The notes beneath the pieces were generated by a model. That model had not been told where the DNA came from and ran no database searches. It saw only the letters and a list, made by a program, of their open reading frames with translations. 64,000 nucleotides of DNA from Denitromonas sp. Its GTDB lineage: Bacteria; Pseudomonadota; Gammaproteobacteria; Burkholderiales; Rhodocyclaceae. This document shows positions 20,078 to 28,999 of this stretch, piece after piece. How positions within the stretch are numbered: position 1 is the stretch's first letter; each line of letters opens with the position of its first letter. The position numbers and the translations under genes were made by a program. The stretch spans positions 2,556,001 through 2,620,000 of the forward strand of contig NZ_JAUCBR010000004.1 in assembly GCF_034676725.1 (NCBI RefSeq). Reading direction: 5' to 3'.

Positions 20078-20751
20078 GCGAACGGTTTTCGGTCGATGCG
20101 CTGCTGTTCGACCTCGATGGCACCCTGGTCGACAGCATCGGCGACCTGGCGCTGGCGGCCAATGCCATGCTGGCCGAGCTGGGCCGCCCGGCGCGCGCTC
20201 TGGACGAGATCCGCCGCTTCGTCGGCAAGGGCATTCCCAAGCTGGTCGAGCGCTGCCTGGCCGATGCGCCGCTGGCCGGCACGGACTTCGACGCTGCGGT
20301 CGAGGTATTCAAGCGGCATTACGCCGACACCAACGGCCGGGTGTCGCAGGTCTACCCCGGCGTGGTCGAGCTGCTGGCCGCGCTGCGCGCGCAGGGTATT
20401 GCGATGGCCTGCGTGACCAACAAGGCGGCGGCCTTTACCGAGCCGCTGCTGCAACAGACCGGCATTGCACCGTTCTTTGATGCGGTCGTCAGCGGCGACA
20501 CGCTGGACGTCAAGAAACCCCACCCCGGCATGCTGCTGCATGCCTGCGCGCAACTGGGCGTGAGCATCGACCGCGCGCTGATGGTTGGCGACTCGGCCAA
20601 TGACGCCGAAAGCGCCCGCGCGGCGGGCTGTCCGGTGCTGCTCATGACCTGGGGCTACACCGAGGGTGTGCCGGTGGACACTATCGAATGCGATGGGCTA
20701 CTATCGAGCGCAAACGCACTGCTGCAGCGCATTGCGCCCCGAGCGCCTTGA
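20074..20751 (+). CDS. gph: Phosphoglycolate phosphatase (HAD family)
   Basis: HAD hydrolase that removes 2-phosphoglycolate. The 225-residue protein has the nucleophile motif LLFDLDGTLVDSIGDL, motif II-like VTNKAA, KKPHPGMLLHA, and MVGDSANDAESARAAG. It overlaps rpe by four bases (ATGA), indicating a shared transcript. Its stop lies two bases before a possible leader ORF of trpE. Confidence 0.94.
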   Translation: MSERFSVDALLFDLDGTLVDSIGDLALAANAMLAELGRPARALDEIRRFVGKGIPKLVERCLADAPLAGTDFDAAVEVFKRHYADTNGRVSQVYPGVVELLAALRAQGIAMACVTNKAAAFTEPLLQQTGIAPFFDAVVSGDTLDVKKPHPGMLLHACAQLGVSIDRALMVGDSANDAESARAAGCPVLLMTWGYTEGVPVDTIECDGLLSSANALLQRIAPRAP

Positions 20752-20753
20752 AA

Positions 20754-20897
20754 ATGCAGCAATTTTCCGACTCGACGAAGACCCCATCCGTGACCCACGA
20801 AAGCCCGTCATTTCTGAAGGAGATCGCATCGGCCTGCGCCGGCTTCAACGCCGTTCCGCGTGGCTGGCGGTCGTGGCCCTGGCGCCTGCGCCCCTGA
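20754..20897 (+). CDS. Putative trp leader peptide upstream of trpE
   Basis: A 47-codon ORF that starts right after gph and ends 58 bp before trpE. Its last dozen codons contain three Trp codons within six positions (W-R-S-W-P-W; TGG at 20865, 20874 and 20880), the hallmark of a trp attenuation leader. A GC-rich hairpin follows the stop (CGCGGG 20903-20908 with CCCGCG 20914-20919), and a T tract lies at 20940-20944. The T tract is too far from that hairpin for a textbook terminator, so the mechanism is inferred. No strong Shine-Dalgarno is seen for the ATG. Confidence 0.4.
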   Translation: MQQFSDSTKTPSVTHESPSFLKEIASACAGFNAVPRGWRSWPWRLRP

Positions 20898-20955
20898 TGC
20901 CTCGCGGGCCTGTCCCGCGCCGTCCTGACGATCCCCTGCTTTTTGTGGAGTTCAC

Positions 20956-22431
20956 ATGCTAGAAGCCGAATTCAACGCGCTTGCCGCGCAAGGCTATAAC
21001 CGTATCCCGGTCACCCTCGAGACCTTTGCCGATCTCGACACCCCGCTGTCCATCTACCTGAAGCTGGCCAACGAGCCCTACACCTACCTGCTCGAATCGG
21101 TGCAGGGCGGCGAGCGCTTCGGCCGCTACTCGATGATCGGCCTGGCCGCCAACACCCGCATCGAAGTGTACGCGCGCAGTGCGCTGCAGCTCACCGGCAA
21201 CCGCCTGGTCGAGCGGCGCGACTATGGCGACCCGCTCAACTACGTGGCCGAGTTCATGGAGCGTATCAAGGTGCCGCCCAGCGAAGGCCTGCCGCGCTTT
21301 GCCGGTGGCCTGGTCGGCTGCTTCGGCTACGACACCGTGCGCTACATCGAGCCGCGCCTGGCCGGCACCAAGAAGGACGACCCGCTCGGCACGCCGGACA
21401 TCCTGCTGCTGCTCTCCGAAGAGATCGCGATTGTCGACAACCTCTCCGGCAAGCTCACCCTCGTCGTCTATGCCGAGCCCGAAGTGCCCGGCGCGTTTCG
21501 CCGTGCCAAGCGCCGCCTGCGCGAGCTGATCGACAAGCTGCGCGCGCCGGTGCAGATGCCGGCCGACGTGCGCGTCGAGCCGCAACCCGAGGTGTCCAGC
21601 TTTGGCGAAGACGCCTTCAAGGCCGCCGTGAAGCAGGCCAAGGACTACATCGTCGAAGGCGACATCATGCAGGTGGTGCTCTCGCAGCGCATGAGCAAGC
21701 CCTTTGCCGCCTCGCCGCTGGCGCTGTACCGCGCCATCCGCACGCTCAACCCCTCGCCCTACATGTTCTTCTTCAACTTCGAAGACTTTCATGTGGTCGG
21801 CGCCTCGCCCGAGATTCTGGTGCGTCTGGAAGACGACAAGGTCACCCTGCGCCCCATCGCCGGCACCCGCCCGCGTGGCGCTACCGAGGACGAAGACCTG
21901 GCGCTGGAGAAAGACCTGCTCAGCGACGAGAAGGAACGCGCCGAGCATGTGCAACTGCTCGACCTGGGCCGCAACGATGTCGGCCGGGTGGCCGAGGTCG
22001 GCTCGGTGCGGGTCACCGACCAGTTCGCCATCGAGCGCTACTCGCATGTGATGCACATCGTCTCCAACGTCGAAGGCCGCCTGCGTGACGAGCTCAACGC
22101 ACTGGCCGTGCTGCGCGCCTCCTTCCCGGCCGGCACGGTGTCGGGCGCGCCCAAGGTGCGGGCCATGGAAATCATCGATGAGCTCGAGCCGGTCAAGCGC
22201 GGCATGTATGCCGGCGCCTCGGGCTACATCGGCTTCGATGGCGACATGGATCTGTGCATCAACATCCGCACCGCGGTGCTCAAGGACGGCATGATGCATG
22301 TGCAGGCCGGCGCCGGCATCGTGGCCGACTCCGACCCCGACGCCGAATGGGTGGAGACGCGCAACAAGGCCCGCGCCATGCTGCGCGCCGCCGAGATGGC
22401 CGAGCGCGGCCTCGACTCCGACCTGGACTGA
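20956..22431 (+). CDS. trpE: Anthranilate synthase component I
   Basis: Chorismate-utilising subunit that makes anthranilate with TrpG. The 491-residue protein has the feedback-site-like ESVQGGERFGRYSMIG near the N-terminus, IVEGDIMQVVLSQRM, NPSPYMFFFNFEDFHVVGASPEILVR, IAGTRPRGATEDEDLALEKDLL, FPAGTVSGAPKVRAMEIIDELEP, and QAGAGIVADSDPDAEW. It is the first structural trp gene here and is preceded by a Trp-codon-rich ORF. About 100 bp separates it from trpG. Confidence 0.97.
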   Translation: MLEAEFNALAAQGYNRIPVTLETFADLDTPLSIYLKLANEPYTYLLESVQGGERFGRYSMIGLAANTRIEVYARSALQLTGNRLVERRDYGDPLNYVAEFMERIKVPPSEGLPRFAGGLVGCFGYDTVRYIEPRLAGTKKDDPLGTPDILLLLSEEIAIVDNLSGKLTLVVYAEPEVPGAFRRAKRRLRELIDKLRAPVQMPADVRVEPQPEVSSFGEDAFKAAVKQAKDYIVEGDIMQVVLSQRMSKPFAASPLALYRAIRTLNPSPYMFFFNFEDFHVVGASPEILVRLEDDKVTLRPIAGTRPRGATEDEDLALEKDLLSDEKERAEHVQLLDLGRNDVGRVAEVGSVRVTDQFAIERYSHVMHIVSNVEGRLRDELNALAVLRASFPAGTVSGAPKVRAMEIIDELEPVKRGMYAGASGYIGFDGDMDLCINIRTAVLKDGMMHVQAGAGIVADSDPDAEWVETRNKARAMLRAAEMAERGLDSDLD

Positions 22432-22532
22432 GGTCGGCCCCATCGCGTGCCGCGCCCATGGCCCGAGCGCCGCGCGGCACACACCCGGATGAACGGCGCG
22501 GCCCGAGCCACGCCTTGCAGGAGCACCACAGC

Positions 22533-23102
22533 ATGCTGCTGATGATCGACAACTACGACAGCTTCACCTACAACCTCGTACAGTATTTCGGCGAACTGGG
22601 CGCCCGCGTGACCACCGTGCGCAACGACGAGATCACCGTCGAGCAGATCGCCCACATGGCACCGAGCCACCTGGTCATTTCGCCGGGGCCATGCACCCCG
22701 AAAGAGGCCGGCATTTCGGTCGCCGCCATTCAGCGCTACGCCGGCAAACTGCCGATTCTCGGCGTCTGCCTCGGCCACCAGAGCCTGGGCGTGGCCTTTG
22801 GCGGCAAGGTGGTGCACGCCAAGCGCCTGATGCACGGCAAGACCTCGCCGGTGCAGCACCTCGATCAGGGCGTGTTCAAGGGCCTGCCCAACCCGCTGGT
22901 GTGCACCCGCTACCATTCGCTGGCGGTCGAACGCGAGAGCCTGCCCGAGTGTCTGGAAGTGACGGCCTGGACCGAGGACGGCGAGATCATGGGCCTGCGC
23001 CACAAGACGCTGGACGTCGAGGGCGTGCAGTTCCACCCCGAATCGATCCTCACGCAGCATGGTCACGACCTGCTGCGCAATTTCCTGAATCGCACAGCTT
23101 GA
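22533..23102 (+). CDS. trpG: Anthranilate synthase component II (glutamine amidotransferase)
   Basis: Class I glutamine amidotransferase that feeds ammonia to TrpE. The 189-residue protein has MIDNYDSFTYNLVQYFGELG, SPGPCTPKEAG, the nucleophile elbow LGVCLGHQSLG, and the catalytic His/Glu in VQFHPESILT. It starts at ATG 22533 behind CAGGAG. The 101-bp gap before it contains a 9-bp inverted repeat (GTGCCGCGC 22447-22455 with GCGCGGCAC 22472-22480). Confidence 0.97.
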   Translation: MLLMIDNYDSFTYNLVQYFGELGARVTTVRNDEITVEQIAHMAPSHLVISPGPCTPKEAGISVAAIQRYAGKLPILGVCLGHQSLGVAFGGKVVHAKRLMHGKTSPVQHLDQGVFKGLPNPLVCTRYHSLAVERESLPECLEVTAWTEDGEIMGLRHKTLDVEGVQFHPESILTQHGHDLLRNFLNRTA

Positions 23103-23113
23103 AGGGAGGCGTC

Positions 23114-24145
23114 ATGAGCATCACCCCCCAGGAAGCGCTCCAGCGCACCATCGAACACCGTGAGATCTTCTTTGACGAAATGGTCGCGCTGATGCGTCAG
23201 ATCATGGCCGGCGAGGTCTCGCCGGTGATGCTCTCGGCCATCCTCGCCGGCCTGCGCACCAAGAAGGAAACCATCGGCGAAATCGCCGCCGCCGCCACGG
23301 TGATGCGCGAGCTGTCCACCAAGGTGGTGGTGCCGCCGCCCAACGACAACTTTCTCGACGTGGTCGGCACCGGTGGCGACGGCACCCACACCTTCAACAT
23401 CTCGACCGCCACCATCTTCGTTGCCGCGGCGGCCGGCGCGCGCGTGGCCAAGCATGGCGGGCGCAGCGTGTCGAGCAAGTCGGGCAGCGCCGACGTGCTC
23501 GAAGCGCTGGGCGTCAACATCGCCCTCAACGCCCAGCAGGTGGCCGAGTGCATCGCCGAGGTGGGTATCGGCTTCATGTTTGCGCCCAATCACCACAGCG
23601 CGATGAAGAACGTGGCGCCGGTGCGCAAGGAAATGGGCGTGCGCACCATCTTCAACATCCTTGGCCCGCTCACCAACCCGGCCAGCGCGCCGCACACCCT
23701 GATGGGCGTGTTCCACCCCGATCTGGTCGGCATCCAGGTGCGCGTCATGCAGCGCCTCGGCGCCGATCATGTGCTGGTGGTGCATGGCCGAGACGGCATG
23801 GACGAAGTGTCGCTGGGCGCCGCGACGATGGTTGCCGAGCTCAAGGACGGCGCGGTGCGCGAGTACGAGATCCACCCCGAGGACTACAACCTGGCCATGC
23901 AGTCGGCCCGCCAGCTGCGGGTGCACGACGCGGCCGAATCCAAGGGCGTGCTGCTCGGCGCGCTGGACAACGTGCCGGGCGCCGCGCGGGATATCGTGGT
24001 GCTCAACGCCGGCGTGGCGCTGTACACCGCCAAGCTGGCCGACAGCATCGCCGAGGGCATCGGCAAGGCCCGCGAAGCGATCACCAGCGGCGCGGCGCGC
24101 GCCAAGGTGGATGAATTCGCGCGCTTCACGCAGCGCTTCGCCTGA
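23114..24145 (+). CDS. trpD: Anthranilate phosphoribosyltransferase
   Basis: Second tryptophan-specific step: anthranilate plus PRPP. The 343-residue protein shows VVGTGGDGTHTFNISTATIF (PRPP-binding), KHGGRSVSSKSGSADVLEALG, MFAPNHHSAMKNVAPVRKEMG and RTIFNILGPLTNPA. The ATG at 23114 has AAGGGAGG upstream and lies 11 bp after trpG. It forms a compact trpGDC block. Confidence 0.97.
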   Translation: MSITPQEALQRTIEHREIFFDEMVALMRQIMAGEVSPVMLSAILAGLRTKKETIGEIAAAATVMRELSTKVVVPPPNDNFLDVVGTGGDGTHTFNISTATIFVAAAAGARVAKHGGRSVSSKSGSADVLEALGVNIALNAQQVAECIAEVGIGFMFAPNHHSAMKNVAPVRKEMGVRTIFNILGPLTNPASAPHTLMGVFHPDLVGIQVRVMQRLGADHVLVVHGRDGMDEVSLGAATMVAELKDGAVREYEIHPEDYNLAMQSARQLRVHDAAESKGVLLGALDNVPGAARDIVVLNAGVALYTAKLADSIAEGIGKAREAITSGAARAKVDEFARFTQRFA

Positions 24146-24152
24146 GGTCGAC

Positions 24153-24941
24153 ATGAGCGACGTCCTCAAGAAAATCCTCGCCGTGAAGGCGGACGAAGTG
24201 GCCGCCGGCAAGCAGGCGCGTACGCTGGCCGAGGTCGAGGCCGCGGCGCGTGCGCAGGCGCCCGCGCGCGACTTCACCGGCGCCCTGCACAACAAGATCG
24301 CCGCCGGCCGCTCGGCAGTGATTGCCGAGGTCAAGAAGGCCAGCCCGTCCAAGGGCGTGATCCGCGCCGACTTCCGCCCGGCCGAGATCGCCCGCGCGTA
24401 TGAGGCGGGCGGCGCAGCCTGCCTGTCGGTGCTGACCGACGCGCCATTCTTCAAAGGCCATGCCGACTACCTGCGCGAGGCGCGCGCCGCCTGCGCGCTG
24501 CCGGTGCTGCGCAAGGACTTCATGATTGACCCGTGGCAGGTTTTCGAGGCCCGCGCCATGGGCGCCGACGCCATCCTGCTCATCGTCGCGGCGCTGTCGC
24601 TGGCGCAGATGCAGGAGATGGAAGCGGTCGCCGACGATCTGGGCATGGCGGTGCTGGTCGAGAGCCACGACGCCGGCGAGCTGGACGTCGCGCTGCAACT
24701 GCGCACCCCGCTGATCGGCATCAACAATCGCAACCTGCGTACCTTCGAGGTCAGCCTCGACACCACGCTCGACCAGCTCGAGCGCATCCCCGCCGACCGG
24801 CTGGTGATCACCGAGTCGGGCATCCTCGCGCCGGCCGATGTTCAGCGCATGCGCGAACAGCAGGTCAACGCCTTCCTGGTCGGCGAAGCCTTCATGCGTG
24901 CCGACGATCCGGGTGCTGCATTGCAGGCCTTGTTTGGATAG
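24153..24941 (+). CDS. trpC: Indole-3-glycerol-phosphate synthase
   Basis: TIM-barrel enzyme that converts CdRP to indole-3-glycerol phosphate. The 262-residue product has VIAEVKKASPSKGVIR, LSVLTDAPFFKG, VLRKDFMIDPWQVFEARAMG, LIGINNRNLRTFEV, and VITESGI. It begins 7 bp after trpD. There is no fused TrpF domain. The trpF, trpB and trpA genes are not in the window. Confidence 0.97.
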   Translation: MSDVLKKILAVKADEVAAGKQARTLAEVEAAARAQAPARDFTGALHNKIAAGRSAVIAEVKKASPSKGVIRADFRPAEIARAYEAGGAACLSVLTDAPFFKGHADYLREARAACALPVLRKDFMIDPWQVFEARAMGADAILLIVAALSLAQMQEMEAVADDLGMAVLVESHDAGELDVALQLRTPLIGINNRNLRTFEVSLDTTLDQLERIPADRLVITESGILAPADVQRMREQQVNAFLVGEAFMRADDPGAALQALFG

Positions 24942-24950
24942 GTACTGAGC

Positions 24951-27900
24951 ATGTCTGAGGCCGCGCCGCAGACAGCAAAACGCCGCCGCTGGCCCTGGGT
25001 GCTGCTCGGCGCTTTCGTGCTGCTGATCGGCAGTGTGCTGGCCGCGCTCACCTGGCTGCTGAGCACCCCGTCGGGCCTCGACCGGCTGGTGCGCACCGCC
25101 GTCGACGCCAGCGACGGGCAGCTGCGCATCGACGGTGCCGAGGGGCGCCTCACCGGCCCGCTGAGCATCCGCAGCCTGTCGCTCACCACCCCGACGCTGC
25201 AGTTGCAGCTCGACGCGCTGACCCTCGACTGGTCGCCCGCCGCCCTGATCGAGCGCCGGGTGCACTTCCGCAGCGTGTCGCTCGACCGCCTGCGTTTTGC
25301 CACGGCGCCGTCCGACGACGCCAGTGCCCCGCCCAGCCTGCCCGACTCGCTCGCCCTGCCGGTCGCGGTGCAGATCGACCGGCTGGCGCTTGGCCAGCTG
25401 GTGCAGGAGGCCTTCCCGTTCGACCCCGCCGCCCCCGCCGCGGCGCCGCTGATCGACACCCTCGCGCTGAGCCTGACCACCGGGGCCGAGGCGCATCGCC
25501 TCGTGCTCGAATCGCTGGGCACGCCGGTTGGCCCGGCCCGCGGCGAGCTTTCGGTCGGCGTGCACGCCCCGCATCCGAGCGCCTTGACCGCCGCCGTCGA
25601 CGCGCAGATCGCCGATCAGCCGGTGGCCGTGGCGCTGGCCGCGCAGGGGCCGCTGGCCGCGCTCGACACCACGGTTACGGCCACGCGCGCGGCGACCGCG
25701 CTGCGTGTGAGCACCCAGCTCAAACCCTTTGCGGCCCTGCCCATCGAGCGCATCGTCCTGAGTGGCGAGGGCATCAACCCGGCTGACTGGGCGCCCGACG
25801 CCCCGGCCGGCCAGCTCCGTATCGACAGCACCTTGAGCGTGTCAGGCGAGATCGCCGCGCCGACACTGAGCGGCCCGCTGGCGGTGCGCAATGCCGAGGG
25901 GGGCGCCTGGGACGCCGGCAAGCTGCCACTGCAAACGCTCGACGCGCAATTGCAATTGAGTACGGCACAGGTGACGGTCAGCGAGCTGCGCGTGTTGCTG
26001 GCCGGCAAGGGGATGCTCGCCGGCGCGCTCGACTGGACGCCATCGGACGACCCGGCCGGTCGGCTCAATGCCACGCTCAGTCTCGCCGACATCGACCTGC
26101 AAGCGCTCGACACCCGTCTGCCGCCCTCGCGCATGAAGGGCCAGCTCGAGGCGACGGCGGACGCCGGCCGGCAGCGCGTGTCCGGCACGCTCAGCGACCC
26201 GCGGCTGGCGGCCACGCTGGCGGTCAATCATGCCGATGCGCGGGTGACGATCGAGGGCCTTGCGCTCAAGCAGGGCAAAAGCCAGGTCGCGGTCACTGGC
26301 CATCTGATGACCACCGGCACCCAGGCCTTCGAGGCCACGGTGAAGCTCATCGCGCTCGACCCCAAGCCGCTGTGGGCGGCCGCGCCGTCGGCGACGCTGA
26401 ACGGCGAGCTCAAGGTCGCCGGGCAGCTGAGCGAGTTGCAGGGCCGGGTGAATTACCGCCTGGCCGACAGTCGGCTCGATGGCAAACCGCTGGCCGGCGA
26501 GGGCGTGCTGCATTGGCGGGGCGAGCGCGTCTCCGAGGTGGCGGCCTGGTTGCGACTGGCCGGCAACCGGGTCGATGCCAAGGGCGCCTGGGGGGGCAAG
26601 GCCGATGTGCTCGATGTGCACATCGATGCCCCCGACCTGGCGGCGCTGGGGCTCGACATGTCGGGCGCGGCCCGCCTCGATGGCCAGCTCAGCGGCGGCC
26701 TCAAGGCGCCGGCCGGACACCTCACCGCCGCCGGCGAGCGCCTGCGCCTGCCCGGCGACCTGCGGCTGCAGAGCCTGACAGCCGATGTGTCGCTGGGCGA
26801 AGGGCTGGACGGGCCGATTTCGCTGGCCATCGGCGGGCAGGACTTGCGCAGCCAGGCCAAGGGGCCGGCGCTGCTCGAGCGCTTTGCGCTGACCGCCGAG
26901 GGGCGTCGCCAGCAGCATGTGATCACGCTGTCGGTCGCGGCCGGCAGCGGCGAGGCGGTTGATGCCCGCCTGCGCGGCGCGCTGGGCGAGGCCATGGCCT
27001 GGCGCGGCGAGATCGAGCAGCTGGCGCTGGCCGGGCGCCTGCCGCTCAAGCTGACCGCGCCGGCGGCGCTGGAGGTGAGCGAGGCGCGGGTCCGGCTGTC
27101 GCGCGCCGCGCTGCGCACCGATGATGGCGGCCAGCTGATCTTCGAGCAAACGGAGTGGACCCCCGGCACCGTGCTGGCCAAAGGGCGCATGAGCGGCCTC
27201 CTGCTGGGCCTCGAGACCCGCCCCGACCAGCGCCCCAAGCGCGGTTCGGGCGAGTTGCAGCTGGGCGGCGAATGGGATGTGGCGCTCGGCGAGACGGCGC
27301 GTGGCACGGTGCATGTGTTTCGCGAGGCGGGTGATCTGGTGCTCACCGGCGACACGGTGCTGCGCTTTGGCCTGACCGAGCTCGACATGCTGGCCAATAT
27401 CGACAACACCCAGCTGGCGGTCAGCCTCAACGCCCAGGGCGAGACGCTGGGCGCACTGGCCGGGTCGGCGACCGCGCGGCTGAAAAAGGGCGCGGCCGGC
27501 TGGCAGCTCGATGGCGCGGGGCCGCTGCTCGGCTCGGCGGTGCTCGACATCCCGGCGATTGGCTGGTTCGGCGCGCTGGTCAGCCCGGCGGTGCGCACCG
27601 ACGGCAAGCTGCGCACCGAGTTCTCGCTCAGCGGCACGCCGGATGCGCCGGTGGGCGTGGGGCGGATCAGCGGCGACGACCTGGCGGTCGAGATTGCCGA
27701 TGAAGGCCTGCGGCTGACCGGTGGCACGCTGCGCGCGGATTTCGACGCCAACCAGTTGCGCATCGACACCCTCAACTTCAGTTCGCCCAGCCGTGTCGCC
27801 CCGCGCGACCGCCGGGTGGGCTACGCCGCGCTGACACAGACACCGGGCACGCTCACCGCCAGCGGCGCGATGAGCCTGAACGACGGCGACGGGCAGATCC

Positions 27901-28850
27901 GCTTTTCGGCCGACCGCCTGCCGATTTTCCAGCGCGCCGACCGCTGGCTGGCGGTCAGCGGCAAGGGGCGCATCGACACGCGGTGGGATGCGCCGGCCTT
28001 GGCGGCCAGTTTCCGGGCCGATGGCGGCTATCTGGAGTTTGCCAAGTCGCCGCCGCCGAGCCTGTCGGATGATGTGGTCATCCTCGGTGACGAGCCGGCG
28101 GTATCGCAGCGGGCGCTCACCGCGCGTGTCGAGGTGGACCTGGGCAATCAGCTGTATCTGTCGGCGCTCGGGCTGGACACGCGGCTCGAAGGCAAGCTGC
28201 TGCTGCAGGCGCGCGCCGGCGAGACGCTGCGCGCCACCGGCACGGTCACCACCGCCGGTGGCAGCTTCGAGGGCTACGGCCAGCAGCTGAGCATTACCCG
28301 CGGCCGGGTCAACTTCCTCGGCCCGCTCGACAACCCGGGGCTGGACGTGCTGGCGGTGCGGGCGGGGCTGGAGGTCGAGGCCGGGGTGTCGATCACCGGC
28401 ACCGTGCGTCGCCCGCGGATCGAGCTGGTGTTCGACGCCCAGTGTGCCAGACGCCGAAAAGCTCGGCTGGATTGTGCTTGGCCGCAAGCCCGACGATTCC
28501 GGTGGCGCCGACCTGGCCCTGCTGCTGCCCGCGGCACAGGCGTTGCTCGGCGGGCCGGGCGGCGGCTTCACGAAAGAGCTTGCGGGCGGCCTCGGGCTGG
28601 ACGAAATCTCGCTCGGCCAGGGCGAGCTGAACAGCGTCAGCCGCGGGGCCACCAGTGCGGTGGTGGGCGGGGGCAGCCGCATCGACAGTGGCGCCACCAC
28701 CGGCGGGCGGGTGCTCACCCTCGGCAAGCGCCTGTCGGCGACCACCACCTTGTCCTTCGAGCAGAGCCTGTCGGGCGTGGCACAGATCGTCAAGCTCACC
28801 CACCAGCTCACCCGCAGCCTGTCCATCGTCGGCCGGGCGGGCACCGATAA
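24951..28850 (+). CDS. tamB: TamB-family translocation/assembly protein, reading frame ends out of frame
   Basis: TamB is a large periplasm-spanning, inner-membrane-anchored protein that works with outer-membrane TamA in autotransporter assembly and in phospholipid transport. The product has a basic tail, one membrane helix (WPWVLLGAFVLLIGSVLAAL, residues about 15-34), then about 1,100 residues of repetitive beta-strand sequence and the start of the C-terminal TamB domain (GTVTTAGGSFEGYGQQLSITRG). At 28431 an extra T shifts the frame: after IELV the ORF runs into about 140 Arg/Pro/His-rich residues to 28850, while the correct C-terminus continues in another frame. No tamA is adjacent. Either a real truncation or a sequence error. 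Confidence 0.85.
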   Translation: MSEAAPQTAKRRRWPWVLLGAFVLLIGSVLAALTWLLSTPSGLDRLVRTAVDASDGQLRIDGAEGRLTGPLSIRSLSLTTPTLQLQLDALTLDWSPAALIERRVHFRSVSLDRLRFATAPSDDASAPPSLPDSLALPVAVQIDRLALGQLVQEAFPFDPAAPAAAPLIDTLALSLTTGAEAHRLVLESLGTPVGPARGELSVGVHAPHPSALTAAVDAQIADQPVAVALAAQGPLAALDTTVTATRAATALRVSTQLKPFAALPIERIVLSGEGINPADWAPDAPAGQLRIDSTLSVSGEIAAPTLSGPLAVRNAEGGAWDAGKLPLQTLDAQLQLSTAQVTVSELRVLLAGKGMLAGALDWTPSDDPAGRLNATLSLADIDLQALDTRLPPSRMKGQLEATADAGRQRVSGTLSDPRLAATLAVNHADARVTIEGLALKQGKSQVAVTGHLMTTGTQAFEATVKLIALDPKPLWAAAPSATLNGELKVAGQLSELQGRVNYRLADSRLDGKPLAGEGVLHWRGERVSEVAAWLRLAGNRVDAKGAWGGKADVLDVHIDAPDLAALGLDMSGAARLDGQLSGGLKAPAGHLTAAGERLRLPGDLRLQSLTADVSLGEGLDGPISLAIGGQDLRSQAKGPALLERFALTAEGRRQQHVITLSVAAGSGEAVDARLRGALGEAMAWRGEIEQLALAGRLPLKLTAPAALEVSEARVRLSRAALRTDDGGQLIFEQTEWTPGTVLAKGRMSGLLLGLETRPDQRPKRGSGELQLGGEWDVALGETARGTVHVFREAGDLVLTGDTVLRFGLTELDMLANIDNTQLAVSLNAQGETLGALAGSATARLKKGAAGWQLDGAGPLLGSAVLDIPAIGWFGALVSPAVRTDGKLRTEFSLSGTPDAPVGVGRISGDDLAVEIADEGLRLTGGTLRADFDANQLRIDTLNFSSPSRVAPRDRRVGYAALTQTPGTLTASGAMSLNDGDGQIRFSADRLPIFQRADRWLAVSGKGRIDTRWDAPALAASFRADGGYLEFAKSPPPSLSDDVVILGDEPAVSQRALTARVEVDLGNQLYLSALGLDTRLEGKLLLQARAGETLRATGTVTTAGGSFEGYGQQLSITRGRVNFLGPLDNPGLDVLAVRAGLEVEAGVSITGTVRRPRIELVFDAQCARRRKARLDCAWPQARRFRWRRPGPAAARGTGVARRAGRRLHERACGRPRAGRNLARPGRAEQRQPRGHQCGGGRGQPHRQWRHHRRAGAHPRQAPVGDHHLVLRAEPVGRGTDRQAHPPAHPQPVHRRPGGHR

Positions 28851-28887
28851 CGCGGTCGACTTGCAGTGGAGCATGAGCTTCCGCTGA
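28432..28887 (+). pseudogene. tamB: Displaced C-terminal part of tamB (frameshift fragment)
   Basis: Reading from 28432 the DNA encodes STPSVPDAEKLGWIVLGRKP, then LLLPAAQALLGG and, at the end, LTHQLTRSLSIVGRAGTDNA, the typical end of the TamB domain that precedes the family's C-terminal aromatic residue (here ...WSMSFR). Removing one T at 28431-28432 joins it to the upstream frame, giving a 1,311-residue protein of normal TamB length. It lacks its own ribosome-binding site, so on its own it should not be translated. Confidence 0.8.
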
Positions 28888-28999
28888 AGCCGAGGCCGAA
28901 TTCGTCTCGCGCAATGGCGATGGCTTGATATTCGTCGTGTCGGATCGTGGGTGGGCGGCGTCAGAATGGTCAACTGTTCTGTCTTGCGACGAGGTGCGC

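Noticed and set aside
25842..28973. 1,043-codon minus-strand open frame opposite tamB
   Set aside because: The plus strand encodes a coherent TamB with a membrane anchor; the minus product is Arg/Gln/Ala-rich without features.
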